The notes beneath the pieces are model-generated. The model ran no database searches. It worked only from the letters and a program-made list of their open reading frames with translations, and was not told the origin of the DNA. This document shows positions 46,647 to 57,077 of a DNA stretch of 64,000 nt, piece by piece. The position numbers and the translations under genes were made by a program. The DNA comes from Pandoraea pulmonicola (GTDB taxonomy: Bacteria; Pseudomonadota; Gammaproteobacteria; Burkholderiales; Burkholderiaceae), in the NCBI RefSeq assembly GCF_000815105.2, contig NZ_CP010310.2:5146001-5210000 (forward strand). The letters run 5' to 3'. How positions within the stretch are numbered: the first letter of the stretch is position 1; every line of letters begins with the position of its first letter.

Positions 46647-47780
46647 TCAGCGCAAGATCAGGTTGTCGCGATGAATCAGCTCCGGCTCGTTCGCGAAGCC
46701 CAGAATCTGTTCGATATCGCTGCTGGGGTGACGCCGGATGAGACGCGTCTCCGAGGCGCTGTAGTTCGACAAGCCGCGCGCGACTTCATGACCGGCCTCG
46801 TCCACGCACGCGATCACCTCCCCACGCGCGAACGTACCTTCCACGTCGATCACGCCGATCGGCAACAGGCTCTTGCCCTCTTCCATCAGCTTCTTGCAGG
46901 CGCCGGCATCGATCACCACGCGCCCGCGCACTTGCAGATGATCGGCCATCCACTGCTTGCGCGCCGTGAGCACCGCCGTGCGCGCGACCAGTTGCGTGCC
47001 GATGCTCTCACCGCTCGCCAGACGCACGAGCACGTCCGCCTCGCGCCCCGACGCGATCACGGTGTGCGCTCCGCTCGTCGCCGCGCGCTTGGCGGCCAGA
47101 ATCTTGGTCAGCATGCCGCCGCGGCCGATGTTGGTCCCTGCGCCGCCGGCCATCGCTTCCAGGCGCTCGTCGCCCGCTTCCGCTTCGTGGACGAATTCGG
47201 CATCCGGATGCTTGCGCGGGTCGGCCGTGTACAGGCCCGATTGGTCGGTCAGGATGACGAGCGCGTCGCCGTCGATCAGATTGGTGACGAGCGCGCCGAG
47301 CGTGTCGTTGTCGCCGAACTTGATTTCGTCGGTGACGACGGTGTCGTTCTCGTTGATGATCGGCACCACGCCCAGACGCAGCAGTGTAAGCAAGGTCGTA
47401 CGCGCGTTCAGATAGCGTTCGCGATCGGCCAGGTCGGCGTGCGTGAGGAGAATCTGTGCGGTGCGTACGCCATGCTCGGCAAAGCGGGTCTCGTAGACCT
47501 GCGCCAGCCCCATCTGTCCCACGGCGGCGGCGGCCTGCAGTTCGTCGATGGCCTTCGGTCGGCGCGCCCAGCCCAGGCGCTGCATGCCCTCGGCAATCGC
47601 GCCCGAGCTCACCAGCACGACCTGCTTCGGCGGGCGTCCGTCGCCGCCGTGCCGCAATGCGGCGATCTGCTGCGCCCAGCGCGCAATCGCGACATCGTCC
47701 AACCCGCGACCGTCGTTGGTCACGAGACTGGACCCCACTTTCACCACGAGCCGTTTAGCATCGGCGATGACCGAACGCAT
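46647..47780 (-). CDS. proB: Glutamate 5-kinase
   Basis: A 377-residue ProB that phosphorylates glutamate in proline synthesis. The amino acid kinase domain has [55 protein letters not shown] and [15 protein letters not shown]. The C-terminal PUA domain (about residues 280-360) contains [19 protein letters not shown], as in the long ProB form, which is feedback-inhibited by proline. Its neighbours are obgE upstream and the CNP1-like gene convergently. The common order rplU-rpmA-obgE-proB is conserved in betaproteobacteria. Confidence 0.97.
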   Translation of the reverse strand: MRSVIADAKRLVVKVGSSLVTNDGRGLDDVAIARWAQQIAALRHGGDGRPPKQVVLVSSGAIAEGMQRLGWARRPKAIDELQAAAAVGQMGLAQVYETRFAEHGVRTAQILLTHADLADRERYLNARTTLLTLLRLGVVPIINENDTVVTDEIKFGDNDTLGALVTNLIDGDALVILTDQSGLYTADPRKHPDAEFVHEAEAGDERLEAMAGGAGTNIGRGGMLTKILAAKRAATSGAHTVIASGREADVLVRLASGESIGTQLVARTAVLTARKQWMADHLQVRGRVVIDAGACKKLMEEGKSLLPIGVIDVEGTFARGEVIACVDEAGHEVARGLSNYSASETRLIRRHPSSDIEQILGFANEPELIHRDNLILR

Positions 47781-47935
47781 GGAACTGAACTCTCCTGCGG
47801 AGGTATTTGGGAAGACTGGCCGCTACGGTCGGCGGGAAGATGCGCGAATCGACCTTCCCTCGCATGGCCACAGCAGCCGGATCGCCGGCACAGGCGCCGT
47901 TGCAACGCCGATGCCGCCTTTGAGTGATCTGAAGT

Positions 47936-49162
<1,227 letters not shown>

Positions 49163-49175
49163 TCACGGGACAAAC

Positions 49176-49207
49176 AAAAAAGGCTCCGCATGGGAGCGGA
49201 GCCTTTT
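49176..49207 (-). terminator. Intrinsic terminator between rpmA and obgE
   Basis: A 12 base-pair stem (49178-49189 with 49196-49207) with an ATGGGA loop is followed by TTTTTT-type tracts on the minus strand. It would end most rplU-rpmA transcripts before obgE. Confidence 0.88.
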
Positions 49208-49225
49208 GGTGGCAAAAGGCTTAGC

Positions 49226-49486
49226 TTACGCTGCCGGTACCACGCTGACGAATTGCTTCTTCGCTGCGCCCTTGACGGCGAATTGCACGTGACCGTCGGT
49301 CAGTGCAAACAGCGTGTGGTCCTTGCCGATGCCGACGTTTTCGCCAGCATGCATGCGCGTGCCACGTTGGCGAACGATGATGCCGCCAGCCAGGATTGCC
49401 TGACCGCCGTACACCTTCACGCCAAGGCGCTTCGACTCGGAATCGCGGCCGTTACGGGACGAACCGCCTGCTTTTTTGTGTGCCAT
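49226..49486 (-). CDS. rpmA: 50S ribosomal protein L27
   Basis: An 86-residue L27, a basic protein reaching into the peptidyl-transferase centre. The sequence starts [20 protein letters not shown] and contains [20 protein letters not shown] and [18 protein letters not shown], all canonical. It lies 28 bases after rplU, co-transcribed. Confidence 0.98.
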   Translation of the reverse strand: MAHKKAGGSSRNGRDSESKRLGVKVYGGQAILAGGIIVRQRGTRMHAGENVGIGKDHTLFALTDGHVQFAVKGAAKKQFVSVVPAA

Positions 49487-49514
49487 GACTTAACTCCTTA
49501 CCTAGCTCGATCGA

Positions 49515-49826
49515 TTAGCCGTTGATGCTGTCGATGCGCAGCTCGGTGTAGTTTTGGCGATGGCCTTGACGCTTTTGGTAGTGCTTGCGACGGCGCATCT
49601 TGAAAATCTTCACCTTGGGGTGACGACCTTGGGCGATAACGGTAGCCTTGACGGAAGCCCCACTGACCAACGGCGCACCGAACTTAATCGATTCGCCCTC
49701 GCCAACGGCGAGAACCTGGTCGATGGTGATTTCAGCGCCAATGTCAGCCGGTATCTGTTCTACTTTGAGCTTTTCGCCAGCAGCAACCTTATATTGCTTA
49801 CCGCCGGTTTTTATGACCGCGTACAT
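49515..49826 (-). CDS. rplU: 50S ribosomal protein L21
   Basis: A 103-residue L21. It starts [20 protein letters not shown] and ends with [24 protein letters not shown] basic residues that contact 23S rRNA. It is the first gene of the rplU-rpmA-obgE cluster, with a near-consensus promoter 160 bases upstream (49985-50013). Confidence 0.98.
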   Translation of the reverse strand: MYAVIKTGGKQYKVAAGEKLKVEQIPADIGAEITIDQVLAVGEGESIKFGAPLVSGASVKATVIAQGRHPKVKIFKMRRRKHYQKRQGHRQNYTELRIDSING

Positions 49827-49984
49827 TGTTGAACCTCACTCATAAACAAGAGAATTTCCGTGCAGGCCGAGGGTCCCGGAAGGACTCGTCTTGCCGACCG
49901 TTCGCATCGCCGCAGCCCCTCGGGCCCCTGCGTACCGCGGTATTTCAGGGCCGGTCGCTACGAATGCGCGCACGAAAACGGGGA

Positions 49985-50013
49985 ATTATACAGACTTTCT
50001 CCTTTTGCGTCAA
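49985..50013 (-). promoter_or_regulatory. Near-consensus sigma-70 promoter for rplU-rpmA
   Basis: On the minus strand TTGACG and TATAAT are separated by exactly 17 bases. The predicted start site near 49978 leaves a leader of about 150 bases before rplU. The leader is GC-rich with possible stems but no family I can name. Confidence 0.85.
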
Positions 50014-50073
50014 AGACTTCCATGAAGCCGGGGATTCCGCGGGGCTGGGACCCGAAAGTTGCCGCGCCCACTA

Positions 50074-50079
50074 TATAAT
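50074..50079 (+). promoter_or_regulatory. Consensus -10 element for ispB
   Basis: TATAAT lies 34 bases before the TTG start at 50113. It argues against any start codon upstream of it, because such a start would lie outside the transcript. Confidence 0.6.
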
Positions 50080-50112
50080 TTGGGGCGAATTTTTCCTCAC
50101 CCGAGCCTTGTC

Positions 50113-51093
50113 TTGACTGCTTCGACTTCTTCCCAGAACGTACTGGCCGCCATCGCCGACGACATGCGTGCCGTCGACCAGCTTATCCGTAACCGGCTGG
50201 CCTCCGAGGTGGTCCTGATCAATCAGATCTCGGAGTACATCATCAACTCGGGCGGCAAGCGGCTGCGTCCGGCGCTGCTCCTGCTTGTGGCCGGGGCGCT
50301 GGGCGTGACCTCGCAGGCTCGCTACGAGCTGGCTGCCGTCATCGAGTTCATCCACACATCCACGCTGCTGCACGACGATGTCGTCGACGAGTCCGATCTG
50401 CGTCGCGGCAAGCAAACGGCCAACGCGCTGTTCGGCAATGCGGCGTCGGTGCTCGTCGGCGACTTCCTGTATTCGCGCTCGTTCGAGATGATGGTGAGCG
50501 TGGACAACATGCGCGTGATGCAGATTCTCGCTCGCGCGACCAACGTCATCGCCGAAGGCGAAGTGCTGCAGCTGTTGAACATGCACGACCCGGACGTGGA
50601 TGAAGCGCGCTATCTGCATGTCATCAGATACAAGACGGCCACGCTGTTCGAAGCGGCGACGCAACTCGCGGCCGTGCTGGCCGGCGCCGACGAACAGACC
50701 GAAACCGCCGTGCGCGAATACGGTGGTCGTCTGGGTACCGCGTTCCAATTGATGGACGACTGGCTCGATTACGCCGGCGACACCGATGCGATGGGCAAGA
50801 ACGCCGGCGACGATCTTCGCGAAGGCAAGCCGACCCTGCCGCTTATCCACGTGTTGCAGCACGGCACCGAGCAGGAGCGCGCGCTCGTTCGCGAAGCGAT
50901 CGAGAATGGCGGCACCGACAAGTTCGAACCGATCCTCGCCGCGATCACCCGCACGGGGGCGCTCGACTACACATTGGCCCGCGCAAAGGAAGAAGCCGAT
51001 GCCGCCGCACGAACTATTTCTGCGCTGCCCTCTTCCAATTACAAAAATAGCCTGCTAGAATTATGCTCTTACTCGATAGCGCGACGCACTTAA
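50113..51093 (+). CDS. ispB: Polyprenyl diphosphate synthase (octaprenyl-type)
   Basis: A 326-residue trans-polyprenyl synthase that makes the quinone side chain. The first aspartate-rich motif is HTSTLLHDDVVDESDLRRG, and the second is QLMDDWLDYAGDTDAMGKNA; GGKRLRPALLLLVAGALG supplies the IPP-binding lysine and arginine. The start is read as TTG 50113 because a TATAAT sits at 50074-50079 and the next open codons upstream are not conserved. Chain length (C40 versus other) cannot be read from the sequence, so the name is by family and usual location beside rplU-rpmA. Confidence 0.93.
   Translation: MTASTSSQNVLAAIADDMRAVDQLIRNRLASEVVLINQISEYIINSGGKRLRPALLLLVAGALGVTSQARYELAAVIEFIHTSTLLHDDVVDESDLRRGKQTANALFGNAASVLVGDFLYSRSFEMMVSVDNMRVMQILARATNVIAEGEVLQLLNMHDPDVDEARYLHVIRYKTATLFEAATQLAAVLAGADEQTETAVREYGGRLGTAFQLMDDWLDYAGDTDAMGKNAGDDLREGKPTLPLIHVLQHGTEQERALVREAIENGGTDKFEPILAAITRTGALDYTLARAKEEADAAARTISALPSSNYKNSLLELCSYSIARRT
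51033..51061 (+). promoter_or_regulatory. Candidate promoter for tRNA-Pro inside the end of ispB
   Basis: TTCCAA and TAGAAT are separated by 17 bases, the latter with a TGC extension (extended -10 type). The predicted start is about 50 bases before the tRNA. Confidence 0.45.
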
Positions 51094-51116
51094 CAAGCGA
51101 AGCCGCAGTATCGAAG

Positions 51117-51193
51117 CGGGGTGTAGCTTAGCCTGGTAGAGCGCTACGTTCGGGACGTAGAGGCCGGAGGTTCGAATCCTCTCACCCCGACCA
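51117..51193 (+). tRNA. proK: tRNA-Pro (anticodon CGG)
   Basis: A 77-base tRNA with encoded CCA. The acceptor stem CGGGGTG pairs with CACCCCG. The D-loop region is TAGCCTGGTAGAG, the anticodon stem is CTACG-TTCGGGA-CGTAG with anticodon CGG, and the T-arm is GGAGGTTCGAATCCTC-like. Proline identity follows from the CGG anticodon. It is followed by a terminator. Confidence 0.97.
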
Positions 51194-51221
51194 GGATTTA
51201 CTTTGCTCTCAAGCAAAGCGG

Positions 51222-51253
51222 AAAAACCGCCGGACGCGTCCGGCGGTTTTTTT
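51222..51253 (+). terminator. Intrinsic terminator after tRNA-Pro
   Basis: AAAAACCGCCGGACG and CGTCCGGCGGTTTTT form a perfect 15-base palindrome followed by further T residues. Confidence 0.92.
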
Positions 51254-51481
51254 ATGCCCGCGCGGATCGGATCGTCGTTGCGAATATCCGAAGGCATCGG
51301 CCCGAAGAGGGACTCATTCCTCACGCGTCGTGCAAGGCGCTCAATGGGCAGCGGGGTGGTGCTGGCGATGATCGCCTCCGAGGCGTTATCCGCCATCGCA
51401 CCGACCCCACTGCCCCACAAATCCGCTCTGATATAGTGGCAACTCATTGTCACCGCCTGCGCCGCTCGCGCACCCCATCGC

Positions 51482-52774
51482 TTGGAATCCTTGCCCTTAT
51501 GGGCGCAGATTTGCGCCGTCGCCCTGCTGATCATCTGCTCGGGATTTTTTTCGATCTCCGAAACGAGCATGATGGCGCTCAACCGCCATCGCCTGAAGCA
51601 CCTGGTACGGATGAACGTCCGCGGCGCCAAGGCGACCCAGGGTCTGCTCTCGCGCACTGAAGACCTGCTCTCGACCATTCTCGTCGGCAACAACGTCATC
51701 AACACGGTCGTGCCGGTGCTCACGACCTCGATTGCCGTGCGCTACTTCGGCAACGACGCGATCACGCTCTCGATCGCCACGGCGCTCATTGCGTTGCTGA
51801 TCATCATCTTCGCCGAGATCGGTCCGAAAATCGTCGGTGCGACCTACCCCGAGCGCATCGCGCTGCCGGCGAGTACGCTGCTCGGTCCCATCGTCGGCGC
51901 CGCGAAGCCGCTCGTGTGGGTGCTCAACGGCTTCGTGCGCGGCATGCTGCGCGCGATGCGCATCGACACGCGGCGTGCGGCCAGCGAAGCCCGCCTCACC
52001 ACCGAAGAGTTGCGCACCATCGTGCTCGAAGCCGGCAACTACATGCCGACCAAACCGCGCAGCGTGCTGCTCAATCTGCTGGATCTGGAGAACATCACAG
52101 TCGACGACGTGATGGTGCCGCGCGCGCGCATCGAAGCCCTCGATATCTCGGCGCCGCTCGACACGATCCTCACGCAGCTCGAAACGTGCTACCACAACAA
52201 GCTGCCGGTCTACGACGGCGATATCGACCGCGTCGTCGGCATTCTTCCGGTGCGACGCACGCTCGCGGCGCTGCGCCACCCCGACGATCTCACCGTCGAT
52301 ACGCTGCGCGCACTGCTCGTCGACCCGTACTTCATTCCGAGCGATACGCCTGCGCTGCGTCAACTGCAGTACTTCCAGGAGAACCATCGTCGCGTGGGAC
52401 TGGTCGTCAACGAGTACGGCGAAGTCGAAGGACTGGTGACGACCGAGGACATCATCGAGGAGCTCATCGGCGAGTTCACGACTAGCGTGCCGGGTAGCGG
52501 CGGCAGCCGTTCCGGGTGGACGGCGGACGACGACTGCCTGGTCGGCGGCGGCGTCGGGCTGCGCGATCTGAATCGCCGGCTCGGACTGCATCTGCCGACC
52601 GACGGCCCCAAAACGCTCAACGGCCTGATCCTCGAAGTGCTGCGCGAGATTCCCGAAGCCTCCGTCAGCATGGAGATCGACGGTGTGCGAATGGAAATCG
52701 TGCAGATCGACAACCAGGCGATCAAGACCGTCCGCCTGTTCAAACCGAAAGCGCGCCCAGCATCGCGCGACTGA
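51482..52774 (+). CDS. CNNM/CorC/HlyC-family membrane protein with CBS domains
   Basis: A 430-residue protein with an N-terminal DUF21 (CNNM) membrane domain of about four helices (WAQICAVALLIICSGFFSIS, then ETSMMALNRHRLKHL), a pair of CBS domains in the middle (DDVMVPRARIEALD and VGLVVNEYGEVEGLVTTEDI), and a C-terminal CorC/HlyC domain. The family is linked to magnesium and sodium or cobalt efflux; the hemolysin name is historical. The start is a TTG at 51482 giving MESLPLWAQ, chosen from the conserved N-terminus; no good ribosome-binding site is visible. It is 288 bases after the tRNA gene. Confidence 0.9.
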   Translation: MESLPLWAQICAVALLIICSGFFSISETSMMALNRHRLKHLVRMNVRGAKATQGLLSRTEDLLSTILVGNNVINTVVPVLTTSIAVRYFGNDAITLSIATALIALLIIIFAEIGPKIVGATYPERIALPASTLLGPIVGAAKPLVWVLNGFVRGMLRAMRIDTRRAASEARLTTEELRTIVLEAGNYMPTKPRSVLLNLLDLENITVDDVMVPRARIEALDISAPLDTILTQLETCYHNKLPVYDGDIDRVVGILPVRRTLAALRHPDDLTVDTLRALLVDPYFIPSDTPALRQLQYFQENHRRVGLVVNEYGEVEGLVTTEDIIEELIGEFTTSVPGSGGSRSGWTADDDCLVGGGVGLRDLNRRLGLHLPTDGPKTLNGLILEVLREIPEASVSMEIDGVRMEIVQIDNQAIKTVRLFKPKARPASRD

Positions 52775-52888
52775 GCGGCGCCTCGTTCACTGCAGGTGAC
52801 ACGCCCCCATTTTTCGGGCAATTCCGATTGAGCAGCAACAGGGTTTTGACGAGACTGGAGCTCCACACCGCTCTCGTCGAACCCCGCC

Positions 52889-54097
52889 ATGTCCCTGTCC
52901 GCCTCTCCCATGCCAGACGCCGTCACCGCAACGGACGGCGTCGCCAACACGCCGACATCTACCTCGCACGCGCCATCGCGCGGCGGCTCACCATTGCAGT
53001 TTCTCGAGCAGTTGCTGGGTGAAGCGATTCGAGCGGGGGCCTCCGACGTCCATTTCGAGCCGATGGCGCAGCGCTTTCGCGTGCGGCTGCGCATCGATGG
53101 TCGATTGCAGGAGCACGTCGACATTCCACTGCCATGGCGCGACATGCTCGTCTCGCGGCTCAAGGTACTCGCCAATCTGGACATCTCGCAGAAGCGCCTG
53201 CCCCAGGACGGGCGCATGGTGTGGCGAGAGGCGGGTGAACCGGTCGAATGCCGCGTCAGCGCATTGCCTTCGTTGCATGGCGAGAAGCTGGTCGTGCGGC
53301 TGCTCGATGGCGCGAAAGTCCCGCTCTCGCTCGAAGGCCTCGGCTACACGCCGAAACAGTACCTCGCGCTCACGCAGGCCATCGCCCGCCCGCACGGCAT
53401 GATCCTGCTGACGGGCCCCACTGGCAGCGGCAAAACGGTTTCGCTCTATAGCTGCCTGCGCCGCCTCAACGACACCTCGCGCAATATCGTGACGATCGAA
53501 GATCCCGTGGAAATTCGCTTGCCGGGCGTCACACAGGTCAATCTCAACGAACGCGCCGGCCTCGACTTCGCGACCGCGTTGCGCGCCTTTCTTCGGCAGG
53601 ATCCGGATGTGCTCGTCGTCGGTGAGATACGCGATGCGCAGACCGCCGAAATCGCCGTGCAGGCCGCGCAAACGGGGCACCTCGTGTTCGCGACGGTCCA
53701 TGCGAACGATGCCCCGAGTACGCTCGCCCGCCTGTTCGATCTCGGCGTCGCGCCGTTCAATCTGTCGTCGACGCTGCTGCTGATCAGCGCGCAGCGGTTG
53801 CTCAGACGCCGCTGCCCCGCCGGGTGCGACCCCGGGCGTGCACCGCAGGCCGACGCTCGCACGACGCCGCTTTGTATGCGCTGCCACGGCACCGGGTTCG
53901 CCGGGCGGATCGGGGCGTTTCAGGTCATGCCCATCAGCGCCATCCAGGCGATCAACATTGCGCAGGCCCGCAGCCCGCACGAACTGGCGGCACAGGCGCA
54001 AAGCGAAGGCGTCATGACCTTGCGCGAAGCCGGCCTCTGGCATGCCGCCGCCGGCACCGTCTCGGAGGAGGACGTCGATGCGACGACGCCTGCGTGA
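52889..54097 (+). CDS. GspE/PilB-type secretion or pilus-assembly ATPase, short form
   Basis: A 402-residue hexameric ATPase of the type II secretion/type IV pilus family. Walker A is GPTGSGKT (about residues 176-183); the Asp box is IVTIEDPVEIRLPGVTQV; the Walker B region is LRQDPDVLVVGEIRDAQTAE and the His box TGHLVFATVHANDA. A cysteine motif for zinc follows: RRRCPAGC, later LCMRCHGTG. The usual N-terminal N1 domain of PilB/GspE (about 150-200 residues) is missing, so the protein begins almost at the N2 domain. It leads a set with the platform and peptidase genes. Confidence 0.9.
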   Translation: MSLSASPMPDAVTATDGVANTPTSTSHAPSRGGSPLQFLEQLLGEAIRAGASDVHFEPMAQRFRVRLRIDGRLQEHVDIPLPWRDMLVSRLKVLANLDISQKRLPQDGRMVWREAGEPVECRVSALPSLHGEKLVVRLLDGAKVPLSLEGLGYTPKQYLALTQAIARPHGMILLTGPTGSGKTVSLYSCLRRLNDTSRNIVTIEDPVEIRLPGVTQVNLNERAGLDFATALRAFLRQDPDVLVVGEIRDAQTAEIAVQAAQTGHLVFATVHANDAPSTLARLFDLGVAPFNLSSTLLLISAQRLLRRRCPAGCDPGRAPQADARTTPLCMRCHGTGFAGRIGAFQVMPISAIQAINIAQARSPHELAAQAQSEGVMTLREAGLWHAAAGTVSEEDVDATTPA

Positions 54098-54250
54098 ATC
54101 GGCGTTGCGATGCTCACGCGATGCAACGCTCGCGCTCGCATGCCTTGTCGCCGGCCTTGACGCCCATCTTGTCGCCCGCCCTGTCGAACGATGCACGCGA
54201 GGGAGATGTCGACAGGGGGTGTCGTCAACAACAACGAGGCGAGGTCAGCC

Positions 54251-55474
54251 ATGCCTCCTCGCATGACGCAACCGCGGCGCTGGCAGTGGCAAGGACGCGA
54301 TGCCGACGGCCAGTGGCGGCGCGGCGAAGTGCTTGCGCACGGCGAAGCAGGCGCGCGCCTCATCCTGCGCGAGCAGCGCCTGACGATCACGCATCTACGG
54401 GTCGGACGTCGCCATATGCGGCCCGGTCGCACCCGGGCTTCCGACGCCACCGATCTCGTCCGCCGTCTGGCCACGCTGCTGGGCGCCGGCGTGCCGCTCA
54501 CGGCCGCACTCGACGTGCTCGCCCGGGGCGCGCACACGCGAGGACTGAAGCAATTGGCGTCCGCCATCGCGCAGGACGTCAGGCAGGGGCACTCGCTGGC
54601 CGAGTCGATGTCGCGGGCCAGCGGCCGGTTCAGCCGCGTCGACTGTCAACTGATCGCGGCCGCTGAGCTCGGCGGCCAGTTGGGGCCGACATTGCGCCGG
54701 CTGAGCGCGCAATACGATCACACCCGGGGGATACGGGAAAAGCTGCAGCGTGCGCTCGCCTACCCGCTGACGGTGCTGGTCGTCGCGGTGGCGGTAGTGA
54801 TTGCGCTGCTGCATTGGGTGATCCCGGAGTTCGAGCGCCTGTTCGCCAGCGCCGCCGGCGGCGGCATGCCTCTCCCGCCGATGACGCGATGGCTCATCGA
54901 CGTCTCGCGCGCCTCGCTGGCGAACGGACCTTGGGTGGCGGCGGGGTCGGGCTGCCTGGGACTGATCGCCACGGCGGCATTGCGGCGCAGCGCGGGACTG
55001 CGCCGCCAGCGCGATCGCTTGATCCTGCACCTTCCGGGCGCGGGGCAGATCGTCCGCATGATGAGCGCGGCGCGCTGGGCGCGAACGCTCGGCACGTTGC
55101 TCGATGCGGGCGTCTCACTGCCGGATGCCATGGATGCCGCAGCGAATGCGTGCGGCAATCTCGTCATGCAGCAGGCAGCGCACGACGTGCATCGCGCAGT
55201 GGCTCGCGGGGCGCGTCTGGCAACGACGCTCGAAGCCGACGCCCGTTGGCCGCTGGTCATTGCGCAACTGGTCGTGATCGGCGAGGAATCGGGTACACTC
55301 GGGCGCATGCTCAACCAGGCGGCCGGTCTGCTCGACGAAGAGGCCTCGCACGCGCTGGTGAGCGCCTGTGCAACGCTCGAACCCATGATGATTACGTTTC
55401 TCGGCCTGCTGATCGGCGGCATGGTGCTCGCCATGTATCTGCCGATGTTCCAACTCGGATACGGTGTCGCATGA
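54251..55474 (+). CDS. GspF/PilC-type inner-membrane platform protein
   Basis: A 407-residue protein with two GspF repeats. The N-terminal repeat contains LVRRLATLLGAGVPLTAALD and ends in a membrane helix (YPLTVLVVAVAVVIALLHWV, about residues 175-200). The second contains ARWARTLGTLLDAGVSLPDA and a final helix, MITFLGLLIGGMVLAMYLPM. GspF/PilC recruits the ATPase and pilin assembly complex. ATG 54251 is chosen because GAGG lies about eight bases upstream. It is 153 bases after the ATPase gene and overlaps the peptidase gene by four bases. Confidence 0.92.
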   Translation: MPPRMTQPRRWQWQGRDADGQWRRGEVLAHGEAGARLILREQRLTITHLRVGRRHMRPGRTRASDATDLVRRLATLLGAGVPLTAALDVLARGAHTRGLKQLASAIAQDVRQGHSLAESMSRASGRFSRVDCQLIAAAELGGQLGPTLRRLSAQYDHTRGIREKLQRALAYPLTVLVVAVAVVIALLHWVIPEFERLFASAAGGGMPLPPMTRWLIDVSRASLANGPWVAAGSGCLGLIATAALRRSAGLRRQRDRLILHLPGAGQIVRMMSAARWARTLGTLLDAGVSLPDAMDAAANACGNLVMQQAAHDVHRAVARGARLATTLEADARWPLVIAQLVVIGEESGTLGRMLNQAAGLLDEEASHALVSACATLEPMMITFLGLLIGGMVLAMYLPMFQLGYGVA

Positions 55475-56271
55475 ACGGTTACGCCGAGTTCCTGCTCGTT
55501 GACTGGCTCGCCCAACTGGAGCTCCATTGGCGTCTCGCACTGTTCGCGAGCGCCGGTGTCGTTGCCGGTCTGCTGCTGGACGTCATCGTGCGTCGTGTGC
55601 CAGCGGCCGTCGAACAGGCATGGCTGGCGGAGATGCAGGCCGTCGGCGACGCCGATACGTTCCCCTCGGAAGCCCGGGCACACGCGAGCGCCGCGTCGAT
55701 GGCCACGACGATGGCCGCAGCCGTCGCGCATGCGCCCCCCGCTCGCCGCTGGCAGCTCTCGATACTGAGCGCCGCGCTGAGCGTGGCCGTCTCGTGGCGA
55801 TTCGGCCCGACGTGGCAGAGCCTTGGCGCGCTCGGGCTCGTCTGGACGCTCATTGCGCTCGCCTACATCGATTACGACACGCAGCTTCTGCCCGACATAC
55901 TGACGCTGCCGCTGCTCTGGGCCGGCCTGCTCGTCAATCTGGGCCATTGGTTCAGCGCGTTGCCCGCGGCCGTGATCGGCGCAGCCGTCGGATACATGAG
56001 CCTGTGGGCGCTGTACTGGGTGTACTGGTGGGTTCGCCGACGCGAAGGCATGGGATTCGGCGACTTCAAGCTTTACGCCGCGCTCGGCGCATGGTTCGGC
56101 TGGACGGCGCTGGTACAGATCCTGCTGCTGGCCTGCCTGCTCGCCATCGTGGTGGCCGGCACCGCATGGCTCGCAGGGCGTCTGCGCAGCGACCAGATGT
56201 TTCCCTTCGGCGCATTTCTCGCGACTGCAGGCGTCGCCACGCTGTTCTGGGGCAACGGCCTGACGATCTGA
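55471..56271 (+). CDS. Prepilin peptidase (A24 family), cysteine-less N-terminal domain
   Basis: A 266-residue polytopic peptidase of the PilD/GspO family, which cleaves the prepilin leader peptide at the cytosolic face. The two catalytic aspartates fit [15 protein letters not shown] (D134/D136) and [14 protein letters not shown] (D198, the GxGD motif). Canonical PilD has two CxxC pairs binding zinc in the first cytosolic loop and methylates the new pilin N-terminus; here residues 40-95 contain no cysteine, and the only cysteine (C222) lies in a membrane helix. Cleavage is therefore expected, but methylation is doubtful. The start overlaps the platform gene as ATGA, and coaE follows by 14 bases. 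Confidence 0.9.
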   Translation: MNGYAEFLLVDWLAQLELHWRLALFASAGVVAGLLLDVIVRRVPAAVEQAWLAEMQAVGDADTFPSEARAHASAASMATTMAAAVAHAPPARRWQLSILSAALSVAVSWRFGPTWQSLGALGLVWTLIALAYIDYDTQLLPDILTLPLLWAGLLVNLGHWFSALPAAVIGAAVGYMSLWALYWVYWWVRRREGMGFGDFKLYAALGAWFGWTALVQILLLACLLAIVVAGTAWLAGRLRSDQMFPFGAFLATAGVATLFWGNGLTI

Positions 56272-56285
56272 ATCGGAGGGACTCC

Positions 56286-56900
56286 ATGACTTACGCCATC
56301 GGCCTGACCGGCGGCATCGGCAGCGGCAAGACGACCGTGGCCAATCTGTTCGCGACGCACGGCATCGCCATCATCGACACCGATGCCATCGCGCACGATA
56401 TCACCGCCCCGGGCGGCGCCGCGATGGCGGCCATCCGGCGCGAGTTCGGCGACGCCTTCGTGGCGCCCGACGGCTCGCTCGATCGTGCCCGCATGCGCGA
56501 AGCCGTATTTACGGACGATGCGGCAAAAGCCCGTTTGGAGGCCATTACCCATCCGCTCATTCGAACGGAGTGCGAGCGCGCAGCCGCGCAAGCGACGGGG
56601 CCTTATCTGATTTTCGTCGTCCCGTTGCTGGTGGAATCGGGGACGTGGCGCCAGCGTGTGCAGCGCGTGCTGGTCGTGGACTGCACCGAAGAGACGCAAA
56701 TCGCCCGCGTGATGGCCCGCAACCGCTTCACGCGCGAACAGGTTCTGGCGATCATGGCGCGTCAGGCAAGCCGCGCGCAGCGGCTCGCGCAAGCCGACGA
56801 CGTCATCGACAACGATGCCGCTCAGGCACCGCTCGCGCCGCAGGTCGACAGGCTGCACGCCGCCTATCTGAAACTTGCTGCGCAGGCGGAAAACGGTTGA
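56286..56900 (+). CDS. coaE: Dephospho-CoA kinase
   Basis: A 204-residue CoaE, the last step of coenzyme A synthesis. The P-loop is [19 protein letters not shown] (residues 5-23), followed by [31 protein letters not shown] and [15 protein letters not shown]. The start at 56286 has GGAGGGAC about ten bases upstream. It sits in the classical pilD-coaE-yacG neighbourhood of beta- and gammaproteobacteria. Confidence 0.97.
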   Translation: MTYAIGLTGGIGSGKTTVANLFATHGIAIIDTDAIAHDITAPGGAAMAAIRREFGDAFVAPDGSLDRARMREAVFTDDAAKARLEAITHPLIRTECERAAAQATGPYLIFVVPLLVESGTWRQRVQRVLVVDCTEETQIARVMARNRFTREQVLAIMARQASRAQRLAQADDVIDNDAAQAPLAPQVDRLHAAYLKLAAQAENG

Positions 56901-57077
56901 TCGCGGGGAAGGCGGCGAGGTCAGCGGCGAGGTTGGCGGCGGGCGGGCATGCGCGTTTCCGGCGCCGCGCCTGCGCGCCGCTCCCGATAGAACGCCCACT
57001 CGCGTTGCACCTCGACAGTTTCCCGCATTAGAATGTCGCCATTACGCTGAAAAGCGCCAACTTTTGGGCCAACGCGC

